Assembly: GCA_964445305.1 (NCBI GenBank)
Contig: CAYUKK010000149.1
Location: 1 to 14,370, forward strand
DNA from: CAYUKK01 sp964445305
Lineage (GTDB): Bacteria > Acidobacteriota > Aminicenantia > Aminicenantales > UBA8522
DNA: 14,370 nucleotides
Direction of reading: 5' to 3'
Below the pieces are notes generated by a model. That model had not been told where the DNA came from. It was given only the letters and a program-made list of their open reading frames with translations, and made no database searches. Positions 13,286 through 14,370 of the stretch are shown here, piece after piece (position 1 is the stretch's first letter; each line of letters begins with the position of its first letter). Both the position numbers and the translations under genes were made by a program.

Positions 13286-14370
13286 TTCCTTACTTCATAA
13301 ACTATCAGATAATTATGAACTATCTTCAAATAGCCAGATGAATTTTTCACTTTTGAATTTGACTCCTCTTTAGTAACCACTATAATCTCTTTCAACCATA
13401 AATTATCACCAGACAGCATACTTACTATCCTTAAACCCAAGGGTTCCAAATATCCATTTTTTCTTAAATCTTTAGTTTGAATAACCAAAAAACCACCCGT
13501 TTTTATACGGGGTGATTCTCTACATACAACTTCTTTTATTTTTTTTAAATAATCGTCAATGCAAAAGGAAGGGAAATTATCGTTTGATAATGCTGATTTA
13601 ATAAAAAGTAATCCATAATCTACGGGTTTCTTCGTGCCATTGAAATTATTACTTTTTCTATTGTAGGGAATTAAATTTATTACTGAGTATCCACTTTTCA
13701 GCGAATATCTCTCGATTACATTTCCATCCAATTGCTCCTCAAAATCTTTCTCGGGCAAAATCCATACCGTTGTCGTTTCCAAGAGATCTAATTTTTTCTT
13801 CTTTTGCGATGGCACATGGATGGGGATAGATAGTCTATATCCTGAATGTTCTTCTTTTATACCTAAATTTGAAGAACTTCCGGACGCTGGCTTTTCAAAA
13901 ATAGGCAGATATTCATGGGCTAAGAGAAGAAAGTTATACCTCACACTGTTCTCATACCAGAATCCTGTTGTTTTACAATTGTGCTGGCGTTTGATGACGA
14001 GCTCTCTCAGCTTAAACCCGGCATTAAGATAGACATTCATGAGTTCAAATCCCAGAGGAATTACATGTCTTTTCCTTCGGGTATCTCCAATTAAGATGGC
14101 ACATTGTCTGCCTGGTTTTAACACCCTTAGGCTTTCTTTTGCGACCTTATGCATTTCCTCTAAAAAATCTTCTATATCAAGAATTGATAGATCTCCCTCT
14201 TTAGAATCAGTATAATGAATTATGTTCGAATAGGGAGGGTGAGAACAGATCAAATCTATCGAGTTGTCTTGTAAGAATGATAAATCTCTGGCATCTCCAA
14301 CCTTAAGCTCTGGCTCATGAATTACTGCAATACCTTTATCGTCCTTAAAAAGCAATTGCTGTGGCTCTAC
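13282..14370 (-). CDS. DNA (amino) methyltransferase, 5' end beyond the window
   Basis: The frame is open to the right edge; a TTG at 14355 is possible, but the reading continues upstream with no stop (VEPQQ...), so the gene is probably truncated and the SAM-binding motif I (FxGxG) should lie further upstream. About 362 residues are visible. Numbering from the TTG codon, GDARDLSFLQDNSIDLICSHPPY ends in S38-H-P-P-Y42, a motif IV variant of amino-methylating enzymes. It is followed by NIIHYT, GDLS, VAKESLRVLKPG, AILIGDTRRKRHVIPLGF and IKRQHNCKTTGFW. Such enzymes methylate N4 of cytosine or N6 of adenine; the target cannot be read. The C-terminal half (about 265-355) resembles the block at 60-155 but lacks the catalytic motif. 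The gene overlaps its downstream partner by ATGA. AT-rich composition suggests horizontal transfer, as is usual for restriction-modification or other defence genes. Confidence 0.85.
   Translation of the reverse strand, partial: VEPQQLLFKDDKGIAVIHEPELKVGDARDLSFLQDNSIDLICSHPPYSNIIHYTDSKEGDLSILDIEDFLEEMHKVAKESLRVLKPGRQCAILIGDTRRKRHVIPLGFELMNVYLNAGFKLRELVIKRQHNCKTTGFWYENSVRYNFLLLAHEYLPIFEKPASGSSSNLGIKEEHSGYRLSIPIHVPSQKKKKLDLLETTTVWILPEKDFEEQLDGNVIERYSLKSGYSVINLIPYNRKSNNFNGTKKPVDYGLLFIKSALSNDNFPSFCIDDYLKKIKEVVCRESPRIKTGGFLVIQTKDLRKNGYLEPLGLRIVSMLSGDNLWLKEIIVVTKEESNSKVKNSSGYLKIVHNYLIVYEVRK

Noticed and set aside
1..14370. CRISPR array, tRNA, rRNA or insertion sequence
   Set aside because: No regularly spaced direct repeats, cloverleaf-like segments, rRNA-like sequence or transposase motifs were seen on either strand by eye; a tRNAscan or ISfinder run was not possible.

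Overview
The window suggests a bacterium with a moderately GC-rich genome (sampled lines of the left part are about 58% G+C) and a Gram-negative-like or Acidobacteriota-type gene style. The large S9 peptidase with a K/E-rich insert, the HPMEG-type OYE flavoenzyme and the corrinoid/URO-D pair remind me of Candidatus Aminicenantes or Acidobacteriota relatives. That placement is an impression, not a demonstration. The last ~1.6 kb is clearly AT-rich (sampled lines 25-43% G+C) and is probably acquired DNA.

Layout. (A) 1-1601, minus strand: a corrinoid-binding protein followed by a uroporphyrinogen-decarboxylase (URO-D) family methyltransferase that runs off the left edge; together they look like the corrinoid-dependent methyl transfer part of a demethylation system. 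(B) 1602-1805: a compact divergent control region with two good sigma70-type promoters back to back. (C) 1806-7619, plus strand: four genes joined by three successive ATGA stop/start overlaps: lipid II flippase MurJ, an OYE-type FMN/Fe-S oxidoreductase, a fumarate-reductase-like FAD flavoprotein and an NAD-type short-chain dehydrogenase. The last three look like a redox pathway on one unknown substrate. (D) 7716-9219, plus: a LiaF-like envelope membrane protein and an unrecognised five-helix membrane protein, 10 bases apart. (E) 9220-9805: a non-coding or weakly coding stretch with two hairpins and an extended -10 promoter. (F) 9806-12691, plus: an exported S9-family serine peptidase. (G) 12728-14370, minus, AT-rich: a two-gene ATGA-coupled unit, a DNA methyltransferase (its 5' end beyond the right edge) and an unrecognised 185-residue protein. 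A 19-base hairpin sits exactly where base composition changes, between the convergent peptidase and methyltransferase units.

How they may work together. The methyl-transfer pair and the redox trio are transcribed divergently from promoters about 30 bases apart, so they could serve one catabolic programme for a methoxylated or otherwise methylated substrate; this is inference from neighbourhood only. The methyltransferase unit is a candidate restriction-modification or other defence locus. Its two points of interest are an internal duplication in the methyltransferase and an unidentified coupled partner. No tRNA, rRNA, CRISPR array or insertion sequence was seen.
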